64,000 nt of DNA from Streptomonospora alba (GCF_000826685.1 NZ_JROO01000026.1:1-64000), one strand, 5' to 3'. Numbered from the stretch's first letter, positions 15,098 through 23,943 are shown. Notes: generated by a model not told the origin, from the letters alone. Numbers and translations: made by a program.

Positions 15098-15520
15098 ATG
15101 GCGCACCGACACCCCAGCAAGCTCAACGCTGAGCACGTCGTCCATCCCGGTGCCCGCCGCCTGCTCAAGGCCGAACTGGCCAACTGCGCCGCGTGCCGGG
15201 CCCAGGGCGACGCCGACGCCCTGGCCGCCCCCGAGATCCTGGAGTCGCTGCTGCACGGCTTCGTGCTCAAACGCGCCGAGCAGTGGCGCAACCGCCATTC
15301 CCGCTACCCGGTCAACCTCTACGACCTCGCCCCGCCCGACGAACTGCGGTTCCTGCACATCCCCACCCGCGAAGTGGTGCGCCTGTGCGTGGTCGAAGGG
15401 CGCGCGGGCGACCGTGTCGAAACGGCCGGTGCGCTGGTCGAGATGGGCAACCTCACCGGAGACGACAAGGAGCGGGTGCTGGGCGACATCATCGACGGGA
15501 TCCTGGAGGACGAAGGCTGA
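15098..15520 (+). CDS. Conserved-looking hypothetical protein, 140 aa
   Basis: The product is a soluble, charged protein with no membrane segment. A Cys-Ala-Ala-Cys pair occurs around residues 30-33 and a helical segment (EILESLLHGFVLKRAEQWRN) covers ~46-65. The C-terminus is acidic (GDDKERVLGDIIDGILEDEG). I do not recognise a family. It has strong GC3 codon bias, so it is likely a real gene. It is divergent from the ATP-grasp gene with about 155 bases between starts. A hairpin lies about 78 bases downstream. Confidence 0.65.
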   Translation: MAHRHPSKLNAEHVVHPGARRLLKAELANCAACRAQGDADALAAPEILESLLHGFVLKRAEQWRNRHSRYPVNLYDLAPPDELRFLHIPTREVVRLCVVEGRAGDRVETAGALVEMGNLTGDDKERVLGDIIDGILEDEG

Positions 15521-15956
15521 GCTCCGCCTGCTCTCCTCTCCGGACAGCGGGCCGATTGCGGTTGTATCACGATCATCCGCGCCGGCGATCGCCGCGCCCA
15601 GGCGGCGCGGCGCCGCCTGGACCGGCGTCTGCGCTCCGCAGCGGTGGCCGCGATCGGCCGCCCACCCCCGGGTACGGCCGTGATCCCGCATTGTGCAGGG
15701 CCCTGGCGGACCGGGCCGGGGATCGGACACCGTATGCTGCCCTGGCGGACGCTGCGGATTCCAGCGCCCTGATCCGATTTGCGGTGCGTCTTCGAAGGCG
15801 GCCGCCCCTGCGCCCGCATCGGGCAGGCTCAGCGAACCGACGGAACCGCGGCGCTCGTGTGCGCATCCAACCTGTGCACGCAAGTACGCAAACCTATCGA
15901 GACATCCCAGCGGCGCCGGTGAGCGCGCCGCCCGGGCATTTCCGGGGAGGAAACAC
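15521..15956. other. Intergenic region with a hairpin, no gene seen
   Basis: These 436 bases contain one clear terminator-like hairpin (15598-15620) and the leader of the next gene, ending in a good GGGGAGG ribosome site. No open frame here has convincing coding character. Confidence 0.5.
15598..15620 (+). terminator. Hairpin after the 140-aa hypothetical gene
   Basis: CCAGGCGGC (15598-15606) pairs perfectly with 15612-15620 across a five-base loop. Confidence 0.55.
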
Positions 15957-16355
15957 ATGAGTTACGGACCGTCAGGGGGTCAGCCGCCCTACGGCAACAG
16001 CGGAGGCTACGGCCCGCCGCCCCCGCCGCCCCCCTCCGGCCCGCCCGGCGGCGGCGCCTACGGCCCTCCGCCTCCGCCCGGCGGTCCCGGCGAGCCCCCC
16101 GCCAACAAGGGTGCGGCGATCGGCGCGCTGGTGGCCAACGTGATCGGGTTGTGCATCAACTGCCTGTTCTCGCTGGTCGGCCTGATCCTGGCGATCGTGG
16201 CCATCACCCAGGCCGAGAGCAACCCCAAGGCCGCGCGGACCTGCACGCTGATCTCCTGGATCCTCTTCGGCGTGGGCCTGGTCGTCGGAGTGCTCTACTG
16301 GATATTCGTGGGGTTCGACGCGCTCATGGCGAGCTCGACCACCACGAGCTACTAG
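15957..16355 (+). CDS. Pro/Gly-rich protein with two membrane helices (DUF4190/CD225-like)
   Basis: This 132-residue protein begins with a Pro/Gly/Tyr-rich disordered region (~1-48) and continues with two hydrophobic helices (~52-75 and ~90-118) joined by AITQAESNPKAARTC. The arrangement matches small DUF4190 or CD225/dispanin-like proteins that are abundant in actinobacteria; their role is mostly unknown. The ATG follows GGGGAGG at good distance. It stands alone, followed by a clear hairpin, so it is probably a single-gene transcript. Confidence 0.75.
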   Translation: MSYGPSGGQPPYGNSGGYGPPPPPPPSGPPGGGAYGPPPPPGGPGEPPANKGAAIGALVANVIGLCINCLFSLVGLILAIVAITQAESNPKAARTCTLISWILFGVGLVVGVLYWIFVGFDALMASSTTTSY

Positions 16356-16390
16356 GCGGTTCCCGCAGGGTCCTCGGCGCCCTGCCGCAC

Positions 16391-16424
16391 GGCCCCGGCT
16401 CGGCACAAGGCGCGAGCCGGGGCC
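16391..16424. terminator. Bidirectional terminator
   Basis: GGCCCCGGCTCG (16391-16402) pairs perfectly with 16413-16424 across a ten-base loop, between two convergent genes. Confidence 0.75.
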
Positions 16425-16457
16425 TCGTCGTGTCCGGCCCCGCCCTGGAACGGCCCC

Positions 16458-17585
16458 TCACCCCTCCAGCGCCGCCTGCACGATCGCGCGCAGCTGCTCG
16501 ACGATGTCGGCGCGGTCGCGCTCGAAGTCCGGCGAGGTCAGCGCCTCGGGATCGGCCGAGCCGAGTTCCAGCACCGGGGTGAGCACGTGGCCGGCGGGGA
16601 TCTCGCGTCCCGTCGCGTCGCGCAGCAGCGTGTTGCGGTAGGCGACCTCGTTGGAGACGTAGTCCCCGCCCCCGCCCGCGCGCACCCGCGCGCCGGGCGT
16701 GGGACCGCCCGCGTGCGTCACCGGTTCGCCGCCCTCCGCCGGCACCTCGGTGACCTCGGTGTTGTCGTGCACCGGGAAGCGCCCCTCCGCGTGCTGCAGG
16801 ACGGCGCCGCGCCGCAGCGAGGAAGCGGTCCACTCCGGCAGCGGATCGAGGGCCGGCTCCACGCGCGGCGGCGGCACCGGACCCGGCGCGCTCACCCCCT
16901 CGTTGTCGGGCGCCGCGCCGCGCATCCCGGCACTGTAGCGGGGCAGGTCGAACCGGCCCGGCCGGCCCTGGCTGACCGTGATCACCGCGTCGGCGGCCAC
17001 CGCACCCGGGCCGGGGGAGTAGTGCGGCCCCAGCGCCTGCTCGACCATGCCCGCGGTCAGGTCCCGCCAGCGCGTGGGGAAGATCGCGGTGCGCAGCGCC
17101 GCCGAGCGGCCGCCGATCTCCAGGCGGGACCCGTGCAGGGTGAGCGCGGCGGCGCCGGAGGGGTTGGAGCGGCGGACGTCGGTGTCCAGGCCGAAGGGAT
17201 CGAACCCGGCCACGACGACCCGCAGCAGCTTGTCGTCGGGCGGGAACACCAGGTCGTCGTGCCCGCGCGAGGCCCGCTCCAGCCGGTCGGCCAGCGCGGC
17301 GCGGCGCTGCTCGTCCACGGAGAAGGCGGGACGCCACTCGCGCAGCCGGGCGCTGAGGGTCAACCGCGCCCAGTACAGGAAGCGGTCGTCGGCGACGCCG
17401 TCGCTCTGGCGCACCGCCTCGGTCCACAGCCTCCGGCCGTGCGAGGCGACGACCCCCTCGGCCTCCTCCGCGTCGGCGGCCGCGGCCAGGTCGGCCGCGA
17501 ACAGCGGAGCCGCGGCGGCGAAGCCCGAGCGGCGCAGGATCGCCTGCGGTGCGGCGAAGGCGGTGCGGGACTCCTCGACGGTCAT
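16458..17585 (-). CDS. Pyroglutamyl-peptidase-I-like protein lacking catalytic Cys and Glu
   Basis: This 375-residue protein contains the C15 family signature VVVAGFDPFGLD...RSNPSGAAAL (~123-147), SQGRPGRFDLPRYSAGMRGAAPDNEG (~205-230) and DYVSNEVAYRNTL (~308-320). In active pyroglutamyl peptidases the last motif carries the nucleophile Cys; here it is Ser311. The Glu before the conserved Arg in the middle motif is Pro215. The whole protein has no cysteine. A His is retained in GHVLTP near 333. It also has ~115 extra N-terminal residues. It may be a pseudoenzyme, or a hydrolase using Ser. The ATG at 17585 is preferred over 17600 because GAGGGCC lies upstream of it. Confidence 0.72.
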   Translation of the reverse strand: MTVEESRTAFAAPQAILRRSGFAAAAPLFAADLAAAADAEEAEGVVASHGRRLWTEAVRQSDGVADDRFLYWARLTLSARLREWRPAFSVDEQRRAALADRLERASRGHDDLVFPPDDKLLRVVVAGFDPFGLDTDVRRSNPSGAAALTLHGSRLEIGGRSAALRTAIFPTRWRDLTAGMVEQALGPHYSPGPGAVAADAVITVSQGRPGRFDLPRYSAGMRGAAPDNEGVSAPGPVPPPRVEPALDPLPEWTASSLRRGAVLQHAEGRFPVHDNTEVTEVPAEGGEPVTHAGGPTPGARVRAGGGGDYVSNEVAYRNTLLRDATGREIPAGHVLTPVLELGSADPEALTSPDFERDRADIVEQLRAIVQAALEG

Positions 17586-17896
17586 GGCGGTGGCCCTCAT
17601 GTGCGTTGCGGCGTGCGGCCCCCGGCCGTGCGGGGACACGCCGCGCCTCCTTCCAGGTATAGCGCGGTCGCCGGTGTCGTTGCCAAGCGGTCACCCTAGG
17701 CTCCGCCCGGACACCGGCGCGCCGCCGCGGCCGGAACCGGGGCCGGGCGCGGGGTTCGGCGCACAGCCTCCCACAGGCACCGCGCCGCCCGACCGCCGCC
17801 CGCGCCGACCCGGCGGAACCGACACGCGGTTATCCCGGGGCGGTGCGGGGAAAAAGTCGAATGCCCGCACCCGCCTCTCAACGGAGAGAGAAGGAC
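17586..17896. other. Divergent promoter region between the C15-like gene and the antiquitin-type ALDH
   Basis: The 311 bases include a nine-base inverted repeat (GCCGGTGTC at 17670-17678 with 17710-17718) that brackets TAGGCT at 17697-17702, a plausible -10 element for the plus-strand gene. A ribosome site (GGAGAGAGAAGG) precedes the ALDH start. No gene is seen. Confidence 0.4.
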
Positions 17897-19438
17897 ATGG
17901 CAGCCCTACCCGAAACCGAGCAGCTGCGTGAGCGCGCCCGCACCGCGCTGCGCCGCTGCGGCGCCGAGGGCCTCGCAGAAGGCTCCGGCACCGGGCACAC
18001 CGCCCGCACCCCCATCACCGGCGAGACGCTGTTCGAGCTGGCGCCCGCCGGCGCCGCCGAAGCCGACCGGGCCGTCGCCACGGCCGAATCGGTCTTCACC
18101 GGGGCCTGGCGCGACACACCGGCGCCCGAGCGCGGCCACCTCGTACGTCGGCTGGGCGAACTGCTGCGCGAGCACAAGCAGGACGTGGCCGACCTCGTCA
18201 CCATCGAAGCCGGCAAGATCGGCTCCGAGGCCGCCGGCGAGGTCCAGGAGATGATCGACATCTGCGACTTCGCCGTGGGCCTGTCCCGCCAGCTCTACGG
18301 CCGCACGATGGCCTCCGAGCGGCCCGGCCACCGGCTGATGGAGACCTGGCACCCGCTGGGCGTGGTCGGGGTCGTCACCGCCTTCAACTTCCCCGTCGCC
18401 GTGTGGTCGTGGAACACCGCGGTGGCACTGGTGTGCGGTGACACCGTCGTATGGAAGCCCTCCGAGTCGACGCCGCTGACCGCACTGGCCTGCCACGGAC
18501 TGCTGATGCGCGCCGCCGCCGACGTCGGCGCCCCCGAAGGCGTGCACCGTGTGCTGATCGGCGGTCGCGAGGTCGGCGAGCGGCTCGTCGACGACCCGCG
18601 GGTGGCGCTGCTGAGCGCCACCGGATCAGTCCGCATGGGCCGCGAGGTCGCCCCCCGGGTGGCCTCCCGCCTGGGCCGCTACCTGTTGGAACTGGGCGGC
18701 AACAACGCCGCGATCGTCGCCCCCTCGGCCGACGCCGACCTGGCCCTGCAAGGGGTCGTCTTCGGCGCCGCCGGCACCGCGGGCCAGCGCTGCACCACCC
18801 AGCGGCGCCTCATCGTGCACGAGGACATCGCCGAGGACTTCACCGGGCGCGTCGCCGAGGCCTACACCAAGCTGCGCGAGCGCATCGGCGACCCCTTCGC
18901 CGCGGACACCCTCGTAGGCCCGCTGATCGGCGAGGGCGCCCACCGCTCGATGGGGCGCGCCCTGCAGGCGGCCGCCGACGAGGGCGGCAGCCTGCTCACC
19001 GGCGGCGCGCGCCGCCTGGAGGACGAGGCGCCCCGGGCCTACTACGCAGACCCCGCGGTGGTGCGCATGCCGCGCCAGAGCGCCATCGTGTGCGAGGAGA
19101 CCTTCGCTCCGATCCTGTACGTGCTCACCTACCGCACCTTCGAGGAGGCCCTGGAGCTGCACAACGGGGTACCGCAGGGACTGTCGGGCTCGGTGTTCAC
19201 CCGCGACCAGCGCGAGGCCGAGCGGTTCCTGTCGGCGGCCGGCTGCGACTGCGGCATCGCCAACGTCAACATCGGCACCTCCGGCGCCGAGATCGGCGGC
19301 GCCTTCGGCGGCGAGAAGGCCACCGGTTCGGGGCGCGAGTCCGGCTCCGACGCCTGGCGCGCCTACATGCGCCGCGCCACCAACACCGTCAACTACTCCA
19401 CCGAGCTGCCGCTGGCCCAAGGTGTGAGTTTCCTCTGA
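17897..19438 (+). CDS. Antiquitin-type (ALDH7) semialdehyde dehydrogenase
   Basis: The 513-residue protein has the ALDH7 pattern: WHPLGVVGVVTAFNFPVAVW (~151-170), LELGGNNA with Glu265, GTAGQRCTTQRRL with catalytic Cys299, and the GAEIGGAFGGEKATGSGRESGSDAW region near the end. This branch oxidises alpha-aminoadipic semialdehyde (L-piperideine-6-carboxylate) to alpha-aminoadipate with NAD(P)+ in lysine catabolism. The start ATG is placed by a strong purine-rich site at 17881-17894. The usual partner lysine 6-aminotransferase is not next to it here. It is followed by a perfect hairpin, so it seems monocistronic. Confidence 0.85.
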   Translation: MAALPETEQLRERARTALRRCGAEGLAEGSGTGHTARTPITGETLFELAPAGAAEADRAVATAESVFTGAWRDTPAPERGHLVRRLGELLREHKQDVADLVTIEAGKIGSEAAGEVQEMIDICDFAVGLSRQLYGRTMASERPGHRLMETWHPLGVVGVVTAFNFPVAVWSWNTAVALVCGDTVVWKPSESTPLTALACHGLLMRAAADVGAPEGVHRVLIGGREVGERLVDDPRVALLSATGSVRMGREVAPRVASRLGRYLLELGGNNAAIVAPSADADLALQGVVFGAAGTAGQRCTTQRRLIVHEDIAEDFTGRVAEAYTKLRERIGDPFAADTLVGPLIGEGAHRSMGRALQAAADEGGSLLTGGARRLEDEAPRAYYADPAVVRMPRQSAIVCEETFAPILYVLTYRTFEEALELHNGVPQGLSGSVFTRDQREAERFLSAAGCDCGIANVNIGTSGAEIGGAFGGEKATGSGRESGSDAWRAYMRRATNTVNYSTELPLAQGVSFL

Positions 19439-19578
19439 GGCGGCACGAGGGCTGACTGGGAGGCGCGAGGCGGCCGACGCGGCAGGAGGTCCGGGTGCCG
19501 CGCCGACCGGGTCTCTCGCGGCGGGGGCGCTGCGACCGGCGGCGCGCCCGCCGACGATCACAGCGGCCCGCTTCCCGC

Positions 19579-19606
19579 GTGCCGGAGCCCTCGCCGGCTC
19601 CGGCAC
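19579..19606 (+). terminator. Hairpin after the ALDH7 gene
   Basis: GTGCCGGAGCC (19579-19589) pairs perfectly with 19596-19606 across a six-base loop, between convergent genes. Confidence 0.7.
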
Positions 19607-19690
19607 CGCACGGTGCGGACTGATGCCCCGCTACCCGGATCCGGACTTCGGCAACACATCCGATCCCGGCCTGAGCAGCCGATCGCCGGA

Positions 19691-20578
19691 TCAGCTCGCG
19701 GGCACCTCGTGGGAGTCCGTGCGCAGGCGGGCCCGCAGGCAGGCTGCGGCCCGCACCAGCGCCCGGCACCGCGCGAACTCCACGGGGGTGAACGGGACGG
19801 CGCGGCGCAGCACCAGCGCGCCGCCCTCGGGATCGGGCAGCGACATCTCCGTGCGCCGCACGTCCTCGGCTTCCAGCCCCGGCGGGGGAGCGGAGCGGCG
19901 CTCGACGGCCTCGGCCCCCGACACCGACACCAGCGCCTCCGGCAGGCTCGTCTGCCCGCCGACCAGACCGGCCAGCAGCGACAGCGCGCGCGCCGCGGTG
20001 TCGGTCAGATCGCGGACGTCGGCGGGCTCGACGACCGCGCGGCGTCCGCCCGCGCGGGCCGCGGTCGCACGCAGCACCTCGGCGCCGACCCCGGCCGGCG
20101 CCGTCACATAAAGCTCGTCGACGGCCTCGTCACCCCCGGGGTGGACCTGCAGCAGCCGTATGTCCACGCCGCGTCCCGCCATCTGCGCGGTGAGCGCGGC
20201 CAGCCCTCCGGGCACATCGTCGACGGCCACCCGCACCCGCCACAGCCGCTCCCGCTCCGGTGCGCCCGGATCCGCAACGTCGGCCGCGCCGCCGTGCGGC
20301 GCCGCAGGACCGCGGCCGAACGGGCGGGCGCCGGCGCGGTGCGCCCTCCAGCGGTGCAGTGTCGAGGCCGCCAGCACCACGGCTCCGGCCGCGGCCAGCA
20401 GGCGGCCGCCGTGGTCGCTGTGTCCCAGGGACAGCACCAGCAGGTGCGCAGCCCCCGCCGCCAGCAACAGCCCGCCCACATCCACCAGCTCCTGGCCGAA
20501 GAACCCCCGGGCGGGCACGTGCCGCGCGCCCGCCCGTCCTGTCCGCGTCTTCACGTCGGTCCGCACGTCATCACCCAT
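19691..20578 (-). CDS. Membrane-anchored ACT-domain protein
   Basis: The ~295-residue protein starts with two hydrophobic helices (~30-75: GGLLLAAGAAHLLVLSL and GRLLAAAGAVVLAAST). An Arg-rich stretch follows, then an ACT-like domain (~105-160: LWRVRVAVDDVPGGLAALTAQMAGRGVDIRLL). ACT domains bind small ligands, mostly amino acids, and regulate linked proteins; here no enzyme domain is attached. The C-terminal half has no recognised motif. The ATG at 20578 is chosen; a GTG ten codons earlier is possible. It is divergent from the large membrane protein gene, so a shared promoter region is possible. The function is unknown. Confidence 0.68.
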   Translation of the reverse strand: MGDDVRTDVKTRTGRAGARHVPARGFFGQELVDVGGLLLAAGAAHLLVLSLGHSDHGGRLLAAAGAVVLAASTLHRWRAHRAGARPFGRGPAAPHGGAADVADPGAPERERLWRVRVAVDDVPGGLAALTAQMAGRGVDIRLLQVHPGGDEAVDELYVTAPAGVGAEVLRATAARAGGRRAVVEPADVRDLTDTAARALSLLAGLVGGQTSLPEALVSVSGAEAVERRSAPPPGLEAEDVRRTEMSLPDPEGGALVLRRAVPFTPVEFARCRALVRAAACLRARLRTDSHEVPAS

Positions 20579-20763
20579 GCCCCCGACGATGCCCCCCGCG
20601 CGTTTCACCCGATCGACCGGCGGTGACGGCGCTGTTACGCCGGGGCGTGACGTCGGTCACCAAGCGTGACCGAGGGGCACCCTGCGTCTCGTGCGCGCAC
20701 CGCGGACACGCCACCGCCCCGCGGCTGGCACGGGCACCACCCGGATTCGGGCAGTCTGGAACC

Positions 20764-23151
20764 GTGAATTTCGCAGGAGTCAACCCGGACCAGGGCGCCG
20801 ACGAGCGCCTCCCGGCGCTGGGGCCCACCGCCCGAAGACCCGTTGATCTGCTGGTGGCCTCGGCAGGAGTGCTGGCCATCGCCGCAGTGCTGATCGCCGT
20901 GCGCTTCACCACCGACGGCCAGGACGCCGCGTATCCGGCCGAGCTGCGCACGCTGCTGCCGCCCTCGGTACTGGCTCTCGCTGCCGGCGTGGCCAATCTG
21001 ATCGTCATCGTGCTGGCCGCGGTCGCCGCGGTGGAGCGGCTTCTGCGCCGGGAGTTCCGCCAGAGCGTGCGCGCGCTGGCGGCGGCCGCATTCGCCTACG
21101 GCCTGGCCGGCGCGATCAACGCCACCGCGCACGCGCTCACCCCTTCCGAGTCCCTGCCGGAGGTGCTGCTGGGCCCGCAGGCCCAGAGCATGTTCACCTC
21201 GCCGCTGCACGCCTACATCGCCGCTGCCGTGGCCTATGTGCGCGCGCTGCCGCTGGGGCACATGCCCCGTGTCCGGGCGGCGATGTGGGGCGGAATCGCG
21301 CTGACCTCGGCCTCGGTGCTGCTGGCGGGGGTTACCACGCCGTTGTCGCTGCTGCTGACGGTGCTGGCCGCCTGGACCTGCGCGTCGGTGGCCGCCTACG
21401 CTGTGGGCCTGTCGCGGCCGGTTCCGGCCACCGGGCGCCTGATGCGCGAGCTGCGCCGCTTCGGCTGGGAGCCGCTGGGCCTGACCCCGCTGGGCGGCGA
21501 CGCCGAAGGCAACCAGCGCTACGCCGTCGACACCGTCGACCGGCGCCTGGACGTGGTGCTGTTTCGCAGCGAGGACACCAACGGGGTGTGGAAGCGGCTG
21601 CTGGCCGCGGCGATGCTGCGCGGACCTGCCGCGCCCTCGGTCCTGCTGGGGGTGCAGCGCCGGGTCGAGCACGCCGCGCTGATGGACTTCGCCGCGCGCG
21701 CCGCGGGCGCCGCCGGCCCGCGGGTGCTGGGCATCGGCGAGCTGGGCCTGGGCACCGTGGCGCTGGTGACCGAGCACGTGCCGCTGCGCGCCCTCGACGA
21801 GATGTCCACCGCCGAGCTCACCGACGAGGCGCTCGACGAAGTCTTCACCGAATTGGCGCTGCTGCACCGCAACCGCATCACCCACGGCAACCTCAACGGT
21901 GCGACCGTGGGCCGTCGGCTCAACGGGCGGGTCGTCTTCGCCGGCCTGGCCAACGGCACCGTCGCCGCCTCCCCGATCAAGGCGTCGCTGGACGTGGCGG
22001 CGCTGATGACCGTGCTGGCGCTGCGCGTGGGGGAGCAGCGGGCGGTGGAGGCGGCCATCCGCGTGCTGGGCCGCGAGACCGCAGCGGCCGCGCTGCCGTT
22101 CCTGCAGGCCGCCGGGATGCCCTTCGCGGTCCGAAGCCGGCTGCGCGCCAACCGCGAGATGCTGGGCGCCATCCGCGCGCAGATCACGGGCGCGGTGCCC
22201 GATGCGCCGGCCCGCCCGGCCCGCCTGGAGCGGATGCGTCCGCGCACCGTGGTCAGCGTCGCGGCCGCCACCGCGGTGGGGCTGATCCTGACCTACCAGC
22301 TCGCCGGAGTCGACCTCACCACGATCTCCGGCGCGAACCTGGGCTGGGCGGGGGCCGCGTTCGGCGCCTCGACGCTGTGCATGGTCGCCGCGGCCATGGC
22401 GCTGATGGGGTTCGTGCCGATCCCGCTGAACCTGTGGACGACCGTCCTGGTCCAGTACGCCGGCTCGTTCGTGCGCATCGCCGCACCCGCCGGTCTGGGG
22501 TCGCTGGCGATCAACACCCGCTACGTCTCCCAGATGGGCGCCTCGGCCGGGCTGGCGATCTCGGCGGTGGGACTCTCCCAGGTGGTGGGGCTGATCCTGC
22601 ACGTGCCCCTGCTGCTGATCTGCGCCTACCTGACCGGAACCGCCTACCTCGCCGACTTCTCGCCCTCGGTGACGGCCATCGCGGTCACCGCCGGCCTGGC
22701 GGTGGCCGTGGCGCTGGTGCTGCTCGTGCCCGCCCTGCGGCGGGCGGTGCTGGACCGGGCGCGGCCCTACTTCCACAACACCCTGCCCCAGCTGCTGGAT
22801 CTGCTGCAGCACCCGCGCCGGCTGATGCTGGGCGTGGGCGGGACGCTGCTGCTGACGGTGGCGTTCGTGATGTGCCTGGGCTTCTCCGTCGCCGCGTTCG
22901 GCGGCAGCGCCGGCATCGCCGCGCTGGCCGTGGTCTTCCTCGCCGGAAACGCGATCGGCTCGGCCGCACCCACCCCCGGCGGGCTCGGCGCGGTCGAGGC
23001 CGCGCTGCTGGGCGGATTGACCACGGTCGCCGGGGTTCCGGCGGCGGTGGGGCTGCCGGCGGTACTGCTGTATCGGCTGCTGACCTTCTGGTTGCCGGTG
23101 CTGCCGGGATGGGGCGCCTTCCACCTGCTGCAGCGCTGGAAGGCCATCTGA
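20764..23151 (+). CDS. Large membrane protein: degenerate kinase-like domain plus LPG-synthase/YbhN flippase-like domain
   Basis: This 795-residue protein begins with a GTG and about six membrane helices (~25-230). A cytosolic segment (~235-470) resembles a protein-kinase/aminoglycoside-kinase core: residues 374-378 read HGNLN where kinases have HGDLx or HRDLKxxN, so the catalytic Asp is Asn, and no DFG is present. The C-terminal ~490-790 is a UPF0104/lysylphosphatidylglycerol-synthase transmembrane domain with the family motif PTPGGLGAVEAALLGGL near the end. Such domains are thought to move lipid-linked molecules. The kinase-like part may sense a ligand or bind a partner. A complex hairpin follows the gene. 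Confidence 0.8.
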   Translation: MNFAGVNPDQGADERLPALGPTARRPVDLLVASAGVLAIAAVLIAVRFTTDGQDAAYPAELRTLLPPSVLALAAGVANLIVIVLAAVAAVERLLRREFRQSVRALAAAAFAYGLAGAINATAHALTPSESLPEVLLGPQAQSMFTSPLHAYIAAAVAYVRALPLGHMPRVRAAMWGGIALTSASVLLAGVTTPLSLLLTVLAAWTCASVAAYAVGLSRPVPATGRLMRELRRFGWEPLGLTPLGGDAEGNQRYAVDTVDRRLDVVLFRSEDTNGVWKRLLAAAMLRGPAAPSVLLGVQRRVEHAALMDFAARAAGAAGPRVLGIGELGLGTVALVTEHVPLRALDEMSTAELTDEALDEVFTELALLHRNRITHGNLNGATVGRRLNGRVVFAGLANGTVAASPIKASLDVAALMTVLALRVGEQRAVEAAIRVLGRETAAAALPFLQAAGMPFAVRSRLRANREMLGAIRAQITGAVPDAPARPARLERMRPRTVVSVAAATAVGLILTYQLAGVDLTTISGANLGWAGAAFGASTLCMVAAAMALMGFVPIPLNLWTTVLVQYAGSFVRIAAPAGLGSLAINTRYVSQMGASAGLAISAVGLSQVVGLILHVPLLLICAYLTGTAYLADFSPSVTAIAVTAGLAVAVALVLLVPALRRAVLDRARPYFHNTLPQLLDLLQHPRRLMLGVGGTLLLTVAFVMCLGFSVAAFGGSAGIAALAVVFLAGNAIGSAAPTPGGLGAVEAALLGGLTTVAGVPAAVGLPAVLLYRLLTFWLPVLPGWGAFHLLQRWKAI

Positions 23152-23247
23152 GGCCGGCGGGGCATCGCCGCCCCGGTGCGCGGCCGCCGAGGCCGGCAGC
23201 CGGCGGCCGACACGTGGCGGGGAGCCCGGTGGGCGGGTAGCTGCGGG

Positions 23248-23289
23248 CGGGGCCGCATCCGCCGAAGGCGGACGGGCGCTGCGGCCCCG
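23248..23289 (+). terminator. Two-step hairpin after the flippase-like gene
   Basis: CGGGGCCGCA (23248-23257) pairs with 23280-23289, and inside it TCCGCC pairs with GGCGGA around GAA; an unpaired CGGGCGC lies on the right side. Confidence 0.6.
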
Positions 23290-23423
23290 CCGGAGGTCGC
23301 CGGTCGATGGAATGATGAGTCGGCGGGGCCCGCAGCGGGCAACGGGCGGCATCGCCCGCCCCGGATCCGGCCGGAGCGTTCCCGCCGAAGGGCCCGCGGG
23401 CGCCAGCGCGGAAAGGCGGAGGA

Positions 23424-23864
23424 ATGGCCAGGGACAAGCTCGCCGAGCAGGCGTGGGAGGAACTCGCCCGCGCCCAGGTCGCACTGATGCGCCGGTTTCA
23501 GGACGACTTCCGCCGCACCGAGGTCTCCATGCGCGAGTACGACGTGCTCTTCACCCTCTCGCGCTGCCCGGAGGGCACGCGGATGCGCGACCTCAGCGAA
23601 CACGTGCTGCTGACCCAGCCCGGAATCAGCCGGCTGGTCGAGCGCATGGCCGCCGACGGCCTGGTCAGCCGCGACGGTGACCCCGGCGACAGGCGGGGCA
23701 CCGTCGTGGGACTCACCGAGCGCGGCCGCGAGGTCCTGCAGCGGGCCGGTCGCTCCCACGCGACGGCCATCGAGGACTACGTGGGAGCGGTGCTCAGCCG
23801 CGACGAACTGATCAGCCTGCGCGACATCGCCCGCAAGCTGCGCCGTGCCCAGGCGTCCGAGTGA
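23424..23864 (+). CDS. MarR-family transcription regulator
   Basis: The 146-residue protein has the MarR winged helix: YDVLFTLSRCPEGTRMRDLSEHVLLTQPGISRLVERMAADGLV (~38-80), followed by the wing with GDRRGTVVGLTERG. N- and C-terminal helices would form the dimer. A GGCGGAGGA ribosome site sits directly upstream. Its target is not visible; it lies 79 bases before an ohrR gene on the same strand. The two are only distantly similar and the second has its own operator-like repeats, so they may be controlled separately. Confidence 0.85.
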   Translation: MARDKLAEQAWEELARAQVALMRRFQDDFRRTEVSMREYDVLFTLSRCPEGTRMRDLSEHVLLTQPGISRLVERMAADGLVSRDGDPGDRRGTVVGLTERGREVLQRAGRSHATAIEDYVGAVLSRDELISLRDIARKLRRAQASE

Positions 23865-23877
23865 GACCGCGGGGCTA

Positions 23878-23907
23878 TCGGTTGTGCGCAATTCGGTTGT
23901 GCTAAAT
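23878..23907. promoter_or_regulatory. Two tandem 15-bp direct repeats upstream of ohrR, candidate OhrR operator
   Basis: TCGGTTGTGCGCAAT (23878-23892) is followed directly by TCGGTTGTGCTAAAT (23893-23907); 13 of 15 bases agree. The first contains the near-palindrome TTGTGCGCAA. The pair ends 36 bases before the ohrR ATG in an otherwise GC-rich setting, as expected for a promoter/operator. Confidence 0.55.
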
Positions 23908-23943
23908 TGAGTGGCGCCGAGGGAGGAAGGGGCCGCCCGCGCC

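Noticed and set aside
20635-23484. A minus-strand open frame of 949 codons
   Set aside because: It is the shadow of the flippase-like membrane protein gene; its sequence is Gln/Arg/His-rich and has no domain.
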